DNA from: DATFVA01 sp963711455
Lineage (GTDB): Bacteria > Bacteroidota > Ignavibacteria > Ignavibacteriales > Ignavibacteriaceae
Length of the DNA: 64,000 bases
Assembly: GCA_963711455.1 (NCBI GenBank)
Contig: CAVQEH010000015.1
Span: 62,001 to 126,000 of the forward strand
Direction of reading: 5' to 3'
This document shows, piece after piece, positions 63,882 to 64,000 of the stretch (the first letter of the stretch is position 1; the number at the start of each line of letters is the position of its first letter). The notes beneath the pieces were generated by a model. That model searched no databases. It was not told the DNA's origin and was given only the letters and a program-made list of their open reading frames with translations. Both the position numbers and the translations under genes were made by a program.

Positions 63882-64000
63882 GTTTCCCCAACATTGGGTT
63901 GTTTATTCGAAAATACTTTGGAATGTAAATTAGAAATAATAAAAAAAGAACTAGAAAAAATTAGTATTAAAAACTACTCTATTTCAGAATCTAAACTCAA
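63882..64000 (+). CDS. Possible 5' end of a gene running off the right edge
   Basis: Frame open to the edge after a stop at 63879. From a TTG at 63918 it reads LECKLEIIKKELEKISIKNY SISESKL, a plausible amphipathic helix. TTG at 63894 is another possible start. No ribosome-binding site is clear. Only weak support; I do not recognise it. Confidence 0.22.

Noticed and set aside
1..64000. CRISPR array
   Set aside because: No regularly spaced short direct repeats were seen; repeats found are the 701-bp tandem units and mobile-element scraps.

Overview
The window is AT-rich DNA that most likely comes from a member of the Ignavibacteria or a close relative in the Bacteroidota/Chlorobiota (FCB) group. 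The reasons are three secreted proteins ending in a type IX secretion (T9SS) sorting domain with the NYPNPFNP motif, a PorV/PorQ-type outer membrane protein next to a SusC-like TonB-dependent receptor without SusD, a THNLR-type histidine kinase, and small mobile-element genes. Taxonomy is inferred from gene style, not from a marker gene. No rRNA, tRNA or CRISPR array was seen. Almost all genes lie on the minus strand, so transcription mostly runs from high to low coordinates.

Region 1 (1-22.4 kb) is a pectin/plant-glycan and sugar catabolic locus. In transcription order it holds a LacI regulator, a two-subunit transketolase, an FGGY kinase, an RbsB-like lipoprotein, a DUF2291 protein, RbsA- and RbsC-like transporter parts, a GH106-like glycoside hydrolase, a fucose-isomerase-fold isomerase, a DUF1593 nucleoside-hydrolase-like enzyme, a GH105 unsaturated glucuronyl/rhamnogalacturonyl hydrolase, a multidomain PL1 pectate lyase, a second DUF1593 protein and the start of a LamG/PKD protein. 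Isomerase + FGGY kinase + split transketolase + RbsABC beside pectinases fits an isomerase-kinase-transketolase route such as D-apiose/apulose catabolism. This is the most attractive metabolic hypothesis here. A frameshifted stub of a second pectate lyase sits at about 2.5-2.7 kb.

Region 2 (22.5-35 kb) encodes outer-membrane and secreted machinery: a PorV-like protein, a large secreted partner protein, a TonB receptor, a T9SS cargo protein built from two almost identical 701-bp units, a third DUF1593 protein with a T9SS tail, and a DeoR regulator. The last two T9SS cargo genes share an upstream sequence block and TTTCGTTT elements.

Region 3 (35.5-44.7 kb) is a graveyard of integrative-element parts: a stop-interrupted SF3-helicase/primase C-terminus, three 3'-end copies of a Sak4-like phage ATPase gene, hairpins after two of them, and a tyrosine recombinase lacking its N-terminus. 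These pieces bracket a histidine kinase with two receiver proteins and an M36 metallopeptidase with no visible signal peptide. A second broken copy of the SF3 gene lies at the far right (63.2-63.6 kb), so the 27 kb in between is flanked by two remnants of one element family in the same orientation.

Region 4 (44.7-57.6 kb) is a minus-strand run starting with ArsR and a frameshifted ArsC. It continues with a redox thioredoxin, ACR3 arsenite efflux, a DUF318 permease, DUF169, TolC/MFP/RND efflux, a periplasmic Cys protein, a ferredoxin fusion, an AhpD-like protein, two thioredoxins and CcdA. It reads as an arsenic/thiol-redox resistance island. A matching inverted repeat lies before arsR and before arsC.

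Region 5 (57.7-62.8 kb) holds a divergent ArsR-type regulator, a CDF metal exporter and a TetR-controlled operon of two FmdE-family zinc-ribbon proteins, a TauE permease and a porin, with related candidate TetR sites on both sides of tetR.
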